64,000 nt of DNA from Pyrocephalus nanus (Eukaryota; Chordata; Aves; Passeriformes; Tyrannidae). The DNA is taken from positions 5,493,533-5,557,532 of the forward strand of contig CM076260.1 of NCBI GenBank assembly GCA_038380795.1, given 5' to 3'. Below the pieces are notes generated by a model, which saw nothing but the letters and a program-made list of their open reading frames with translations, had not been told where the DNA came from and did not search any database. Shown here piece by piece: positions 36,116-49,000 of this stretch (positions within the stretch are counted from its first letter, which is position 1; each line of letters starts with the position of its first letter). The position numbers were made by a program, and so were the translations under genes.

Positions 36116-37919
36116 GCTTTAAAATGTCTCTACACTAAAAAACCAGCCTTTTTTTCAGTGACACTTTCTACAAACTGCATCTCCATTACTCAGTTCTACT
36201 ATTTGTTTTTCTGCTTTTAATGGATTTTGCCTTACTAGATGAAGACACCCCTGTAGTGCTCTTGATCTCAACAGGTGAAAAAGTATATACAGTAAAAAAA
36301 AATCTTAAAGATATCATATCAAACCAGCAACAAAGTTATTCTCTAACTTTGCAAACACAACTGAAATCACAGAAAAGCCATCCCAGAGAAAGCCTGAGCA
36401 GAGCATTTCAATGCAGTAAATTTTTAAATTCAGATTTCTCTAGGAAGTTCAATATTCTGATACTAAAGATGTGAACTAAGAATAAATTGTGGAGTTTAAA
36501 AAAAAAAATCAAACAACTTTTTTTCATATAAATCAAGTATTTTAGGTCAAGACATGAGTTATCTATTATATAAAATACTGCACCTACCTACCACCAAATA
36601 GCTGATAAATATCTTCCGTGCACAAGTGTAGCTGAAAAAACTTTGAGCTCACAATTAAGAGTTCCACAAATAACAGAGGCAGCGACCTCCAAAAGCTTTT
36701 GCTGCAGCACAGGTTGATTAAAACTTAAATGTACACAAATATATTCTGTATATATGAAAATATTACCATTCTTTCCATCATTTTTATACCCCTACTTTTT
36801 TTTTTCACTGATGTTGTTAACCATACTGTAAAAATACAAAAAACTAAAAGCAATCCATGGTTAGGAGAATTAAATAACACTTATTATTAAATGAGATGGG
36901 CTATTTGCAGAATTCTTCTTTTCCATTTTTTGGTAGAATTGTATAAATTTGGCAACATCTAATAACTTTCAAAGTACTGAATTAAGAACAACACAATTCA
37001 CCTTACAATATTTATTAGGAAAGCAGTTTTTAGGAACAGTTTCATTTTGCTTTGATAAATATATAACAAAAATCAAAACACAATCCGTATTTAAAAAAAA
37101 AAATCCTTTATCATTTTTCTCATTCCCACAAAACAGAGAACCTGCTCCCCACCCACACCTCCAGCTATTCATATCACAACATTGCTGCCCAACTTCTTAC
37201 TGAGAAAGCTGAGGACAAAGGAAAATAAAAAAAAAAAAAATAAAAAAAAGGAGGGATGGCAGCTTCAAAGAGATGTATTTTATTTTACAAATAAAAGCTG
37301 AGAAATATCTAGAAAATGTTTTACACATTTCTTCTCCTCCCAAAAAAATATGATAACTGAAAAAAAGGAAAAAATTAAACTCGCTCAGCTAAAACTTAAA
37401 ACTACAGTGCATCTGTGATATGATCAGGATAATATGAAAAGTTCTAGATATAATGCCCAAAGAGGCAAAAAAATGAGATACTTTCTCAAAGATGTTTCCA
37501 ATTTTGTTCTGAATCTGAGTGAGCAAATCAAGACTACTAATACACACTGTCTGTGCCCATTATTCCTTACTACACACAGCATTTTGCAATTTATTTCAAA
37601 GCCTCTATTATAAACAAAAAAATACTGCTTTTGTTAACCCACTCCATCCCAGTACAGTCAGGGCTTATGTTACACAATCAAAGTTGCAATATGTTAAGTA
37701 TATGAAGAAATATCACACACACACGCACACAGATGATATGAAGTATTTGAACCTTACATATGCATCAAATTTATGTTTCATTTTAAAACTAAGTGTTAAC
37801 ATTAGCTGGTGAATTAGCAGTTATTTAGAGTCTCCCCAGAAGTTTAAGACTCTTCTATTTCTCTTAAACACTGAAAGTATAATAAGCAATTAACGTAAGA
37901 GCAATCAAATCCTCCCAAC
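36116..37919. other. A+T-rich DNA, no confident gene
   Basis: Holds a poly-A-rich segment at 37227-37249. On the minus strand this gives an outstanding polypyrimidine tract ending TTTGTCCTCAG at about 37210. It also has a short CA-type repeat at 37714-37730. No coding frame follows the acceptor-like site. Confidence 0.5.
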
Positions 37920-38260
37920 CCTCACAGCTCACTCTGCTACACAACGGCCACGGAAAATCCTCCCAGCACCGGCATTCCCAAGCATCACTCAGGCTGCAGC
38001 ACACAACTACTTATGATATCCAAACGACATATTTTGCCCCAAATATAAAGGAAACATAATTGCCCTTAATTTGCATTACATAAAACTGCCAAGTAGTTTT
38101 GAAGGCATGTAAAGCAAGGCAGACATGATTTAAGATTTGCAAAGGAATCCCCAGACTAACACTCCTGTGACAGCCAATTACAGTAAAAAACACAAGCCCA
38201 ACAAGCAGCCTGCTACTAGACCTTAGCAAAGGTAAAGTTTCTTACAATGAGTTACAGATT
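37920..38260. promoter_or_regulatory. possible conserved non-coding block
   Basis: Non-repetitive, moderately complex sequence with CpG-containing words (caacggccacgg, agcaccggcattcc) and AT-rich homeodomain-like words (ttaatttgcattac, ccaattacag). No frame or repeat is recognised. It neighbours the possible 5' exon at 38.7-39.07 kb. The call is from texture only. Confidence 0.22.
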
Positions 38261-38445
38261 CACAAGTATAAGACGACAAGGAGAAAAAGTAAAACAGAAG
38301 GAATCCAGCCACCCAGCAAATATGAAGCAGACCCAAGATCGTGATACAATCCAAAGATGTAAATTATTGTAAATCATCACTGTTGTTCAGAATTTCACAC
38401 AGCCACTTGTGCCAATTTTGCTCACTTTTCCACAGACACAATAAT

Positions 38446-38523
38446 GAAGGAGGGAGAGGGAAGGGAGGGGAAAAATAAAAAGGGAAAAAAAAAAAAAAAA
38501 AAAAAAAGGAGGGGGAAGAAGAG
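38446..38523. repeat. 78-nt purine tract with an A23 core
   Basis: On the plus strand this stretch is all A or G except a single T at 38476, with A23 at 38485-38507 flanked by ggaggg-type repeats. It can act as a pyrimidine tract on the minus strand and is a classic triplex-prone composition. Confidence 0.9.
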
Positions 38524-38689
38524 TCGGGGGAACCTGAACTGAGAGTACAAATAAAGTTCTGCTGTCCATATGCTTTAACTGTACAGAAGTTTGGGCTCTT
38601 ACAGCATTTTGTACTCTCTCCAAAGCCTCATGAGTCACAAAAATTAAAAAGCTATATCCCTCTGGATGCCAGGAAGGGCCTTACCACGG

Positions 38690-38723
38690 GCCTTTTGTCA
38701 AAATACAAAAAAAGAAAAAAAGA

Positions 38724-38769
<46 letters not shown>

Positions 38770-39070
38770 AAAGAAAAAAAAAAGGAGAGAGAGAAAGAAA
38801 AAGCCACAGTGTAGGCAGTCCTACTTGGAGTCCTCTGATGTCACAGCCACATGACTCGCTCGCTCCAGTAACAGTGCTTGCAAAAAAAAGGAGTTTTAAA
38901 GCTTTTGCTTTTTTGGATTGTGTGAATGCTTCATTCGCCTCACAAACAACCACAGAACCACAAGTGCGGTGCAAACTTTCTCCAGGAGGACAGCAAAGAA
39001 GACTCTGGTTTTTAAATGGTTAATCTCCGCAGGTCACTACCAGCCACTGAGACCAACAGAGTCAGTAAGT
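38690..39070 (-). promoter_or_regulatory. possible promoter / 5' untranslated exon
   Basis: Non-repetitive flanks (38804-39070) contain CpGs and factor-like motifs: on the minus strand GAGTCATGTGGC (E-box/M-box-like) and TGTGACATCAG (CRE-like) lie about 10 bases apart. Reading on, the minus strand passes through the pyrimidine tract and reaches a donor-like GGCCCGTG|GTAAGGCC at about 38686-38693. That would suit a TATA-less 5' exon. On the plus strand TCTCCGCAG (about 39032) and TCA|GTAAGTG (about 39064) also resemble splice sites. No protein start is evident. Confidence 0.22.
38733..38803. repeat. 71-nt uninterrupted homopurine tract with A35
   Basis: Starting with 35 consecutive A's (38733-38767), the plus strand continues purine-only through agaaaagaaa, a ggagagagagaaag segment and aaaaag to 38803, with no pyrimidine. 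It is the second long purine tract within 360 bases. Confidence 0.93.
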
Positions 39071-41629
39071 GCTCTCTAACCACAGTCTATGCAGTAATAG
39101 TAGGTCCTTCAAATATTTGCTCATTCTCTTTTTTTTTGTTTTGTTTCCTTGCTTTTCACATGTTACCAGTGCTACACAATTTTTTGACAGGGAAAAAACC
39201 AACTCTAGAGTCTATGCAATCCAGGGACACAGTAAAACTAAAACAAGGTTTGGCTATGGTTTGTGTTTTCAGTTTGAGGATCCAAGAAGTATTTACACCA
39301 GGAGGTGAAAGCTCCGCGTGAACCGACAGGGACTATGGCATCAAACAGCCTGTTCAGCTCAGTGACACCATGTCAGCAAAACTTCTTCTGGGGTAAGTGC
39401 TGCAATATTTGAGCTTCTGTTTGCCCTTGTCGGGAGTTTTCTTTGAACAATGCTGGTTATAGTTATCTAAGCTAAGAAATGCTGAATGGGGTGGTAGTGT
39501 TAAAACAGTATACCTGGTTGCTGGGGCTTTCGGGGGGGTAGTAACTGTAAATAACTTGTGCAGATTTAAGAACAAATTTGTTCCTTAGCAAAGCTGACAA
39601 GCTGAGCAAAGGGAAGTCGGTGGCTTAGTCCTTAGTGTTTGACAGCAGGTGTGTGCTCAGCTGTCACCGGGGTCAAGGTGTAACTGCACAAATCTGGAAG
39701 GGTCTGATGGGATCTGGTGAAATGTTTAATATTATCTTAGGGCAAAAGATAAAGTACTTAGTGAGCTAATCAACAACAGCACAGGGAATCTCATTTAGAA
39801 CTCTGGTAACACTTTCAGATGTTTCCACCATGGCTGGTTAATGAAAGATACTGTAAAAGACTTAGATCACAGGAGTTCAGACTGCTTGTTCTCTAAACTG
39901 GATGAAAATGAGTACTGTGTAGCATATGGCAGCCTATCCTACCCAAAATTGCCCTTTCATTGTTCCAGACATCTGATTTTTAAGCATATATCTCGGATGA
40001 AGTTATCAGTGCAAATCTGCAGTTCTCTAGTCCTCAGTTGCCCTCATTTCACAGCAAAGCTTGTTTAATAATATATTCAATTGTAAAAGCAAATTCTTCT
40101 CATTGCACTTATTATGAACAAGGCAAAACATTCATGCATGAAAATATTAAGCTAGGAAATAAAAAAATACATGATCTAACATGCTGGTGAATTTTAAGTT
40201 TAATTGAAAGTGGGATTTTAAAAACTCTGTAGAAGAGCATTGCCAAATATTTACTTCAATATTCTGAACTGTGAACACAGATTTCTTTAAGAAATCATTT
40301 TTGTATACTGAGGTAATTATTTGTATGCACTGTACATAGAAATGCTCATAAAAATCATAAATACACTATAAAATTGCACCTCTATCATTGCTTACTTTGA
40401 AAAGTTTCTTTATCTCAGATACAGACTTAGAATCAGTAGAGAGCATCTCACTCACAAATATTAAATAGAATTAAACGTGACTTTAAGTGATTTATCTGCA
40501 AGTAAAATGAAGTTATATTTTAAAGCACATTGGCAAATACTTTATTCTGGTCACTCTTGATGAGCTGCAAGAAGCATAGTTACAACATTTTTTCAAAGCA
40601 TCTTTTACTGAGGCAGATCAGGAAGACTAACTGAAAACTCTAAAAGCTCTAGAAAAAAAAATAGTGAAAACTTACAAGATTTTCTTAATGGTGTCCATCA
40701 TGTTGAAATTATATTGGGACCACAGCTACACCTATTTCTTTTCCTCCCTTGCCCCCCTTCTAAGAAAAACAATAATGCTAGAACCATTTTCAGTTATGCA
40801 TCCCCATTATTGTAATGAGCTGATGACTGGGGTTCCTTTTACCCCTCCTACTTCACACCCTTTGACTGGTTCCCAGTTAAGCACATGAATAAGCCCTAAG
40901 ACGGTGTGTAGGAACAGGAATGAAGAAAAGCTTCTTCCAGGATGAAGACCCATCTAGTATATGATCTATAGATACCAGAAGAGATACCATGACCTGTGGC
41001 TGGTCAGGCAGCTGTAATACCCTGAACATTGAGCTGAAATGCAAACACAAACCCGGTAAAGCAGCTTTTCTACCCAAACTGGTGTCTTAACGAAGCACAG
41101 CAGAAGCGTAGCCAGACCACATTATCCCAGTGTTTACAACAGGAAATACAGTTTACATGTATAGGGACTTTCTTTTGCTTTTACTTCCAAAAGAGATTAG
41201 AAGAAATTTAGTTGGCTAAAATTATCAAAACATGGAGTCTGACTGTTTAATTCACCTAATTCTGATAATTCCTAAAGCGAGTGGGAAGTACTGTGATACT
41301 GTGATTAATACTTGCCCCAAACCTCACTAAATAGGGCTGGGTAACCAAATTTCACTTTGGACACAAACAATAGATGCAAGGGACTACAAAATCTCATCAA
41401 CTCTATCAGTGTAAGCAATATATCTTGAGCTAAAGCCAACATTTTTAAAAACCCACTCTTACAAAAAGGGAGATAGAGTTTATTTTTAAAAGAAGAAAAG
41501 CCAGAAGACCCAAGTTACTCATGAATTTGCTGTTCAGTGATATAGTAGCACATCAGAATACACAATCTGTTCCTCCTTTCTGTACTGTCTACATCTCCTT
41601 CTGCTCCCATGTCCTCCTTATTCCTTTCA
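39071..41629. other. A+T-rich DNA, no confident gene
   Basis: No repeat family recognised. On the minus strand a donor, ATCTT|GTAAGTTTTC (40668-40677), follows an open stretch with ATGATGG in strong start context (MMDTIKKIL, 40676-40701). It could be a first coding exon, but no upstream exon boundary or promoter is visible. Confidence 0.45.
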
Positions 41630-41790
41630 GGACTTTTGAATTTAATTGTTTCTCATCAACTGATGAAACATAACGACAAGTCGTAATAGGGCAGGAAAAC
41701 AGCGCTATGATTAACCTGCACGGCTGCTAATCTTTGCCATTAACCAAATTCCTGAAGATTTTTATTCCACTTATTTTTATCTGTGTGGTT
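41630..41790. promoter_or_regulatory. possible conserved non-coding block
   Basis: Complex, non-repetitive sequence with scattered CpGs (acgacaagtcg, cagcgctatg, gcacggctgc) and tgattaac / ccattaacc words. No frame. The conserved-element call is by composition only. Confidence 0.2.
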
Positions 41791-42080
41791 TTGACTTCAT
41801 ATGAAAGGAAAAATACAAGAGGAGCAAAGAGGAAGGATCCTTTCCTATTCATGTGAACATACCTATTCCTCTCCAGTTTAGTGCATTTGCATTAACTAGA
41901 TACTGTGTTTCACTTCCAATTTTTCCTTGTGTCAGTTATACCCAGGCTTTGACTGCACCAAGCCTATGTAAAGGTTCTCAAGCTTTTTAAAAAAAGTGGA
42001 TTCATTTCAACCAGCAAAGGCTATTGTATTCAATCCATAGAGTTTAAAGGGGGGGAAAACTGTTCAAACTAAACACTAAG

Positions 42081-42100
42081 AAAAAAAAAAAAAAAAAAAA
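42081..42100. repeat. poly-A run (20 nt)
   Basis: Uninterrupted A20 followed by caaacag. Confidence 0.95.
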
Positions 42101-42724
42101 CAAACAGCCAATTTATTATAAAATTTGGGAAACATCATTTACACAAAGTATTTTGGAGTGAAATCTTTTGAAATGCCTCCAACAACTGTTACAATTTTAA
42201 AAAAGAAAAAAGGCATTTTCACTTCTATTCTGTTGAATAGGAGGATTTCTCCAAAGAAAGGAAATCAGATGCCAATTTGGCTGATAATTCAAACAATTAT
42301 TTAACATGTAATTTCTGGATGCTGATCCCAACAGAGAGACACAGTAAACCTAAACTCTTCAAGTTAACAACAACAAAAAAAAATCTGCTTATATTAAAAT
42401 ACTCCTCAAGATCTTCTTCTTTATTTATCAAAAACCCCCAACCCTTTTGTACATCTCAATTCTCAACTGCTTTATTATTTGGTAAGGAATCTTAGGGAGA
42501 TTTTATTTTAATTAAGATATTGATAAAAGCGAAACAAACTTATTTTGATTATCTCTGTATAGAAAGCAGAAATTTTCTCTATGTTCCAGCTCTGTTTATC
42601 ATATCCATATTATTGTGAATGCTAAGCAAAATCTCAGGAATCATCATGCTTTGCATAAAATATAATTTAAAATACAAGGATTTTTAAAAAATAATAGTGA
42701 AAACTATGCAATAATGGCTATTCT

Positions 42725-42910
42725 CACGTGCACCAAGAAAGCGGCAGCGTCGCACTGAGGCTTTTGGTATGTGAGAGCCCCAAGCCCTGCAGAACTGCAC
42801 TGCACCACTCACAGGCTTCTTGGGCAGCAAAATGCACTGATCTGTTTAATTGACTGTCTCAAATGGACTATTAATAGCCAACATAACTTAAATCAACTAC
42901 ACCGATGTAA
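42725..42910. promoter_or_regulatory. possible conserved non-coding block
   Basis: A CpG-containing patch (cacgtgcacc, gcggcagcgtcgcactg) followed by AT-rich words such as gtttaattgactgtc. No repeat and no frame. The call is from texture only. Confidence 0.22.
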
Positions 42911-43799
42911 AATTTAGCAAGATCAAAATGTTTCAGTTTGTTAGAAGAACATTGAAATATCTGATGGTTAAATAAACTGGGGAGAGGGAGGGAAAAAAAA
43001 CCTACCTCATTAGGGGCACTAAGATTTTATCAAACATACAGGATTAATCTCTATTGAATAGAACCATTCACAAATCAAAACTTACTCCACTTCAATACTT
43101 TCAAGCAGTGCTAATCAATTACAACCTTTTCTAGTTATTCAAAATCCATGTGCTTTTAATTTTATTCACTGGTGGTCTAAAATATAATATTCAGGCCAAG
43201 CTAAGTCATTTTGTATTGCAACTTTGCTTTTTTTCAATAAATATTCATCTAGAGGTTTTCTTAGAGAGAACTGCTCATATGAAGACTGTGGTAATATTTT
43301 TATACTGTACCTCCTTGTTGAAGCAAAAGGTTAGGGGTTACCTAAATACCTCAACTGTATATACAAAAAAAGGAAAAGGTAAGTATTCACATGAAAAATC
43401 CAAAGGGACTATATTATTTATTTTTGCATTTCCTATGATTAATGATGCACCAGTGCATACTTGAAAACTGAAGTCAAAATAGGGTAACACCTCAAATTCC
43501 TTTACAAACTGTACAAATATCAAACTTCCATGCTGTATTAACTACTCTACCAGAAATATTTAAAAGCTCTGCCACCCCACATTAAGAGCATAACAATAAC
43601 ACTGAAATTCCTCTCAAGCTGTGTGATTTCTTGGTCATGGTCAGGCTTATATTAATCTTAAAGCTGCACCTTATACCTTTACTTTTCCCGGTTGCTTTTC
43701 AGCAGAGAGTCACACTATGAATAACAAGAAGCTCAGAGAAGTCTTAAGTAAATAACAAACATCTAATAATGCATCCATTTAAGCGAAAAATAAAGCAGC

Positions 43800-43925
43800 A
43801 AATAACGCTTGCAAAAGATGCTAATTAGGCAGTGCAGACAGTTCAGGAGAGCCACATAATAACTGTGTTTAAGGACTGTCACACATCGTGGCAGACACCC
43901 GTGCACGGGCAACGTGAATAACAAC
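43800..43925. promoter_or_regulatory. possible conserved non-coding block
   Basis: It holds gctaattaggcagtgcagac and cacccgtgcacgggcaacg, which includes the palindrome CCCGTGCACGGG at about 43899-43910. It is richer in CpG than its surroundings, with no frame or repeat. Function is not determined. Confidence 0.22.
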
Positions 43926-44999
43926 TAAGAAGAAACACTTTTTAAAACTCTGAGTGCAAGATGCTGAAAATACAAGCAAAATTTGGCGTTATTTTGTACT
44001 CGAGTCCAGCACACTGCAGTGGAAATGAAAGCACAGAGGGAAGGCAGGAATTATCCCGTGCTGGCCAGGCTGCAAAGGTGCTGAGCACCAGCGTTTCTCC
44101 TGCCTGGCTGAGACAGGAGCCAAGGGCAGCTGTCAGTGCTGGGCACCTCCCGAAAAATCAGACCATCAGTATGTTTTCTATGTACCCAATAAAAATCAAC
44201 ATTGTGCGCTGTATGTGGAGGAGTTGGTTCTGAAAACTCATTAAATACACTCCATTAATAAGAATTACAATAAATTGCCATGTTTAATATGCCCTAGGGT
44301 ATATAATATTTTAATCAAGGCAGCCTCAAGATAAATAGTGAGTTTAAGATGGTAAAACCTGAAGCATTTTAAGGTCTTGACTTCGGCACTGAGAAAATCC
44401 AAGTTTCATACAAGCAATTAAGAAACTGCAATGGGAAAATATACAACTGTTATTTTCAATATAAATAGTTAATTTGCCTAAATGCAACATTTATTCTGAT
44501 AAGCATACTCAGAAATAAATTAGTAGACTGAGCTTTATTTCAAAGAGATTTTCCTTGTAAATTTTGCCAGACTTTGGAATTAACCACAGATTTTCATCCA
44601 GAGAAAGCAGCACCCACAAAGTGCAGAAAACATCCACCTCCTCCACCACAGAATCCCCCCAAGAACCGACTATGAGTGACAAAATTAATTTTGCTCACAT
44701 CATGTAAAATAGCTTTTATTTCTATTAGATATCTTAATTTCAAACTGCCTTCTAAAGTCTTATGGGAAACAGGTTAAGGAGGTCTATCGTCTGCTCTCAG
44801 GTGTTTTTGTTTTTAAGTTAATAAAGCTTAAATCTAAGAGCAGGTTTCCTTACATAAACACGCTCCCTTCTACAAATAAATATAAGACCTACCACTTAAC
44901 ATACTGAAAAGCACACCCTAAAGAGAATATTTTAAAGATGAGCACAAAGACAAAATAAACTCGGGTTACTGTGTCGTAAAACAGTTTAACACTTCTAAT

Positions 45000-45019
45000 A
45001 AAAAAAAAAAAAAAAAAAA
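45000..45019. repeat. poly-A run (20 nt)
   Basis: Uninterrupted A20 within A+T-rich sequence. Confidence 0.95.
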
Positions 45020-45859
45020 GAGAAATCCATTATTCATGCATCTGTTTCCTGTATATATTTTTTATTCTGCTTGTTACCATACTGTGTACTGTTCTAGCCT
45101 TCTTCGTGTAGCTATAAGTTTCCTATTTCATGTATGAACTTGCCCCAGGAGGGAAAAATCCATAGGTTTTCTCCTGACTCACTTGAACTGCTGAAGTCGT
45201 TTTAATCAGAGCAATTAAGTTACTTTGCACAACCTACTCCTTATTAAATGTTTTTATTTATAAAAATTAATTTTAGGATAGTAAAAGATTAAAGGGAAAA
45301 AGCTATGCTTCTCCTTTAAGTACACAGGGTGCTTTAAAAAGTAAGGTATTTATGTTTGATATTCACTGTGTTACCAGTTCTCCTTAAGAATATTTTTTCA
45401 TCTCTAGTAAAACTACCCTTATTTTTAGAGCAAAGGATAAAAACAGTTTCTTCTGCTGTCTCTTAAAAATGCCATATTCATTAGGGTCAGGCAGTTCTGG
45501 AATTAACAATAGTTTTAAGATGTTATAGCTCAAAACCCCATGGCAAAATTTTTTGGCAGGAATTCATTCAAATATGGTTACTATATTTCTGATACACATA
45601 GCTTATTTTATGTATTAGATTTCATCAGAATTGCTAGCATTTCATAATGACTTAAAATTTATTATCATTTTCTTGATTAAGGAAAGCTAAAAGCTGATGA
45701 CCTTACATACATTTATTTTCCCCTGAATTTATTTGAACAGTAAGTGTGCCAAACCATTGTTTACTTATCCCTCATGGTCAGATATCTTAGATCTAAATCT
45801 ACTCTGTGGTTTACTAAAACAGAAAGACAGAGCCACTGCCAGTTACATAATGTAATATT

Positions 45860-46080
45860 GTTCAGAGGAAAAGGATCCAGCCCCGATCACAATGACAATT
45901 AACACTCACAAGATGAGTTTTACTCTATATGTGCATACACACATATACATCAATTGCCATATGCTGGGAAGGGGCTCTGGGGTAACAAATCGGAGCAAGG
46001 TGATGTCACAAGTGATTAATAATTGTTAAACTGAATTTCTTTGTCAGATGCATTTAATACATACGACCCTATATATACAC
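45860..46080. promoter_or_regulatory. possible conserved non-coding block rich in homeodomain-like sites
   Basis: Contains cccgatcacaatgacaatta, gtgatgtcacaagtgattaa and taattgttaaactgaatttc, then tttgtcagatgcatttaata. TAAT cores, a TGTCA half-site and a TGATGTCA CRE-like word cluster in about 200 bases without any repeat or open frame. This is the texture of a developmental enhancer. It needs alignment to confirm. Confidence 0.28.
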
Positions 46081-49000
46081 ATGTGAGCAAAAGAAAAGGT
46101 TGTTTGTTTTTTTTTCATAAGGAAAAACAATGTAGATAAATGATTATGCCTAAGTACATTCACTAGCAGATAGTGTTAATCCCTCAGAATACCTGCAATT
46201 CACTTAAGCACAAATCAGAAGCGACAGAGTTAAAAACACATGATATTTTAATGTATCCATGTGTGGTATTAGAACAGGGTATTCTTTCTTTTAAGAAATG
46301 TTAATGAGCTGTGTATGTGCAAACACGCACATGTAAACACTTCAAGCCTCTAATTCCTACTAACTTATACTTCTAAAATTTTGAATTTCAGGTTAAAAAA
46401 AACCCAAACCAGTAACAGTGTAAATTTAGAAGACTTCTCTGTTGGTACGGTATTTTCTACCCTAACACTGAAGTTGTAAAGGAGAATGTGCTATTGTACT
46501 CAGATTTGCCAGCAGTACCCAAAGATTGTTTACCACTCTTCACATCTAACTCTGCTAATATGCAGTGGAGGAACTTGCCAGGGTCTTGTCTTAGTATTTG
46601 GGAAAAAAAAAAAAACAAACCAAACGTCTATTTCTTGTATTTCTTGTCCTAATTTTTGTTAAAAATAAAAGTCTATTAATACTGTTATCCTGTTCTACAT
46701 AAATTGTGTTAGTGCCAGTAGTGAATTAATAGATGGCAGAAGAGCTCCCTTTAAAATACTTGTGATACTTCAGAGAAAGAAGTCTGAGAGTCAGTCTCTT
46801 GGTATCTTCTTGTTTCTTCCCATAGTCCCAGGACAAGAAAAACTGCTTTTGTGGACATTAGACTGGCCAAGTTTTAACTCACCTCAACTTTCAAAGTGAA
46901 AACACACATTTTAGCCAGAAGAGTCTTATTTGCAGGTCAGCTGGTGTTTTTGACACAGTATATTTCCACTGAAAGGGTTCAAAAAAATAAGGCACACCAT
47001 ACCAGCACTGGAAGAACTGTGATACAAATGCAGAGCTGTTCTGCCAAGGACTGGTATTACTTCACAACTGTATTTTTGTATTAATAATATAATAGATCAG
47101 TAGCTTAATATAAACACAAATCTTTATGTAGACTCAGCAAGAATAATTTTACATTAATTAAACGGGATTCAACAGAACTTAAGTCATTTTAAGACAGGAG
47201 TAACAACAACAACAAAAAAAAAAACATTCTGAAGACCATGTCAGAATTTGCTATTTCAGTTTATCATGTCCCCAAACGCCTTTTAGGTGAGCCATAACAC
47301 TGAACTGCTGCGGTATCTGTGTCCTTGCAGCACTTTCTATGAGTTCCATGAGTAATTTTCACTCAAAAGCATCATCTCTTCAACTGAGAATCCTTCACCT
47401 CTAAATAGAAAACTTGCAGGAAAAAAGTGTCACGTTTGCTCTGTAACACTGAGGGGACACATCTGGTCCAGCTTAGTGACTCTTTATTAACAAGAGTTTG
47501 ATGAACTAATGCTACCAGCTCTTGTATAATACCCAGCATAGGAGCAGCTGTGTGACAGAGCACTTATAGCCTGCACTGTATTTACTTCCTAACACAAGCT
47601 GCAAAATTTATTCCCCCCAAGTAAGTCCATCAGTATAAATTCCCATTAGGAGAGTCCATCATCTGCATTTTTCCAATCAGTGGTATCAAAGTTTAACTCT
47701 GCAGGGTTTGGGTATTTGTGGAGTAACCAAGCCATAACAATGACTGGTTTATTTAAAACTGACAGCACCAGAAAGCAGCAGCTATTTACTTAGGCGCCGT
47801 ACCTTAGTGTACACCAGTAAAAATGTTCCCTTTTCCCAAAAGGATTTTCTACATAAAGGGCATTCACTTCGCTTCTTTTCCACCCCTCTTACACCCAACT
47901 CTGTATGTTCAAAACTAAGTGCAGTATTTTTCTTGCTATTCAGTATATTTTTATTTTCCCCCTTTCTGATTGAACGGCATAAACAGAAACACTAAAACCA
48001 GTTCAGAAGTTACACTCTTGATACTGATATTTTATTAAAGAAACCAACATTCAGAAGAAGTCCAGTTATTTGTCGGTAATAAAATAACATCTGGGTAACA
48101 AAAATTTAGTTTAGCCTCAAACAGGAACAAAGTTATCTTCTACAGTGCAAATCATTTTCATACTGGAGCAGGAATAGTTTCATTCTAGTGCACCACTGTG
48201 CACTGCATATGCAAACACTGAACAACTTTTAATTTTACAGCATTTCAGGAAGAGGACCTAAAATCATGCTCTGTTATTCCATATAGCAATTAATTCAGTC
48301 ATGACCTCATAATAATTTGAGATTCTAAGCTCATTAAAGTAACATTTTAATATTACCTTTAAAAGCAAAAGCAAAATCTTAATTACAGCTGAGCTACCTA
48401 ACTGTGCATTAATACATCTTAAAATAAATGAAGACTTGATCATGCCCAGATAAAAAGATACATTATAATAATACTCAGGAGGTACAAAACAAAGGCTTGG
48501 AAGAGTGTAATTTTATTACTTTGAATTATAATATTAATTCACTAACTAATTTCAAGGCACATATGTAGTGCACATGTGTAAAATTTACTCGAGGGAGCCA
48601 GCTTACATACACATACACACGAGCTGGAATGTCCCAATTCTGATCAAAGATGTTTGTAGCCGGATGTGTGGTTAATTCACTGATCAAATTTTCACAACTG
48701 AAAAACATCTTGAGACATATAGTCCTGGTTACCAGTAGTGTGGGCTTTGTACTTTATCATCAGAATTACTCTTCACATTTTAGGATATAACTCAAAAGCA
48801 GTATAAGCTTTTTTTCACACATTTAAAAAAAAAAAAAAAATAAAAAAAGAAGAAACAAAGATTTAAAGGCACTGGTTTTTAGTTCCAGCATTCTTAGAGT
48901 GCACAGTAAGACTGAGTGAAATAAATTTAAAATACCCATAGAATCTGCACTCTAATCTTAGTGGCATGTTCTTACAGTAAGCTTGTGCTCCATAAAACCT

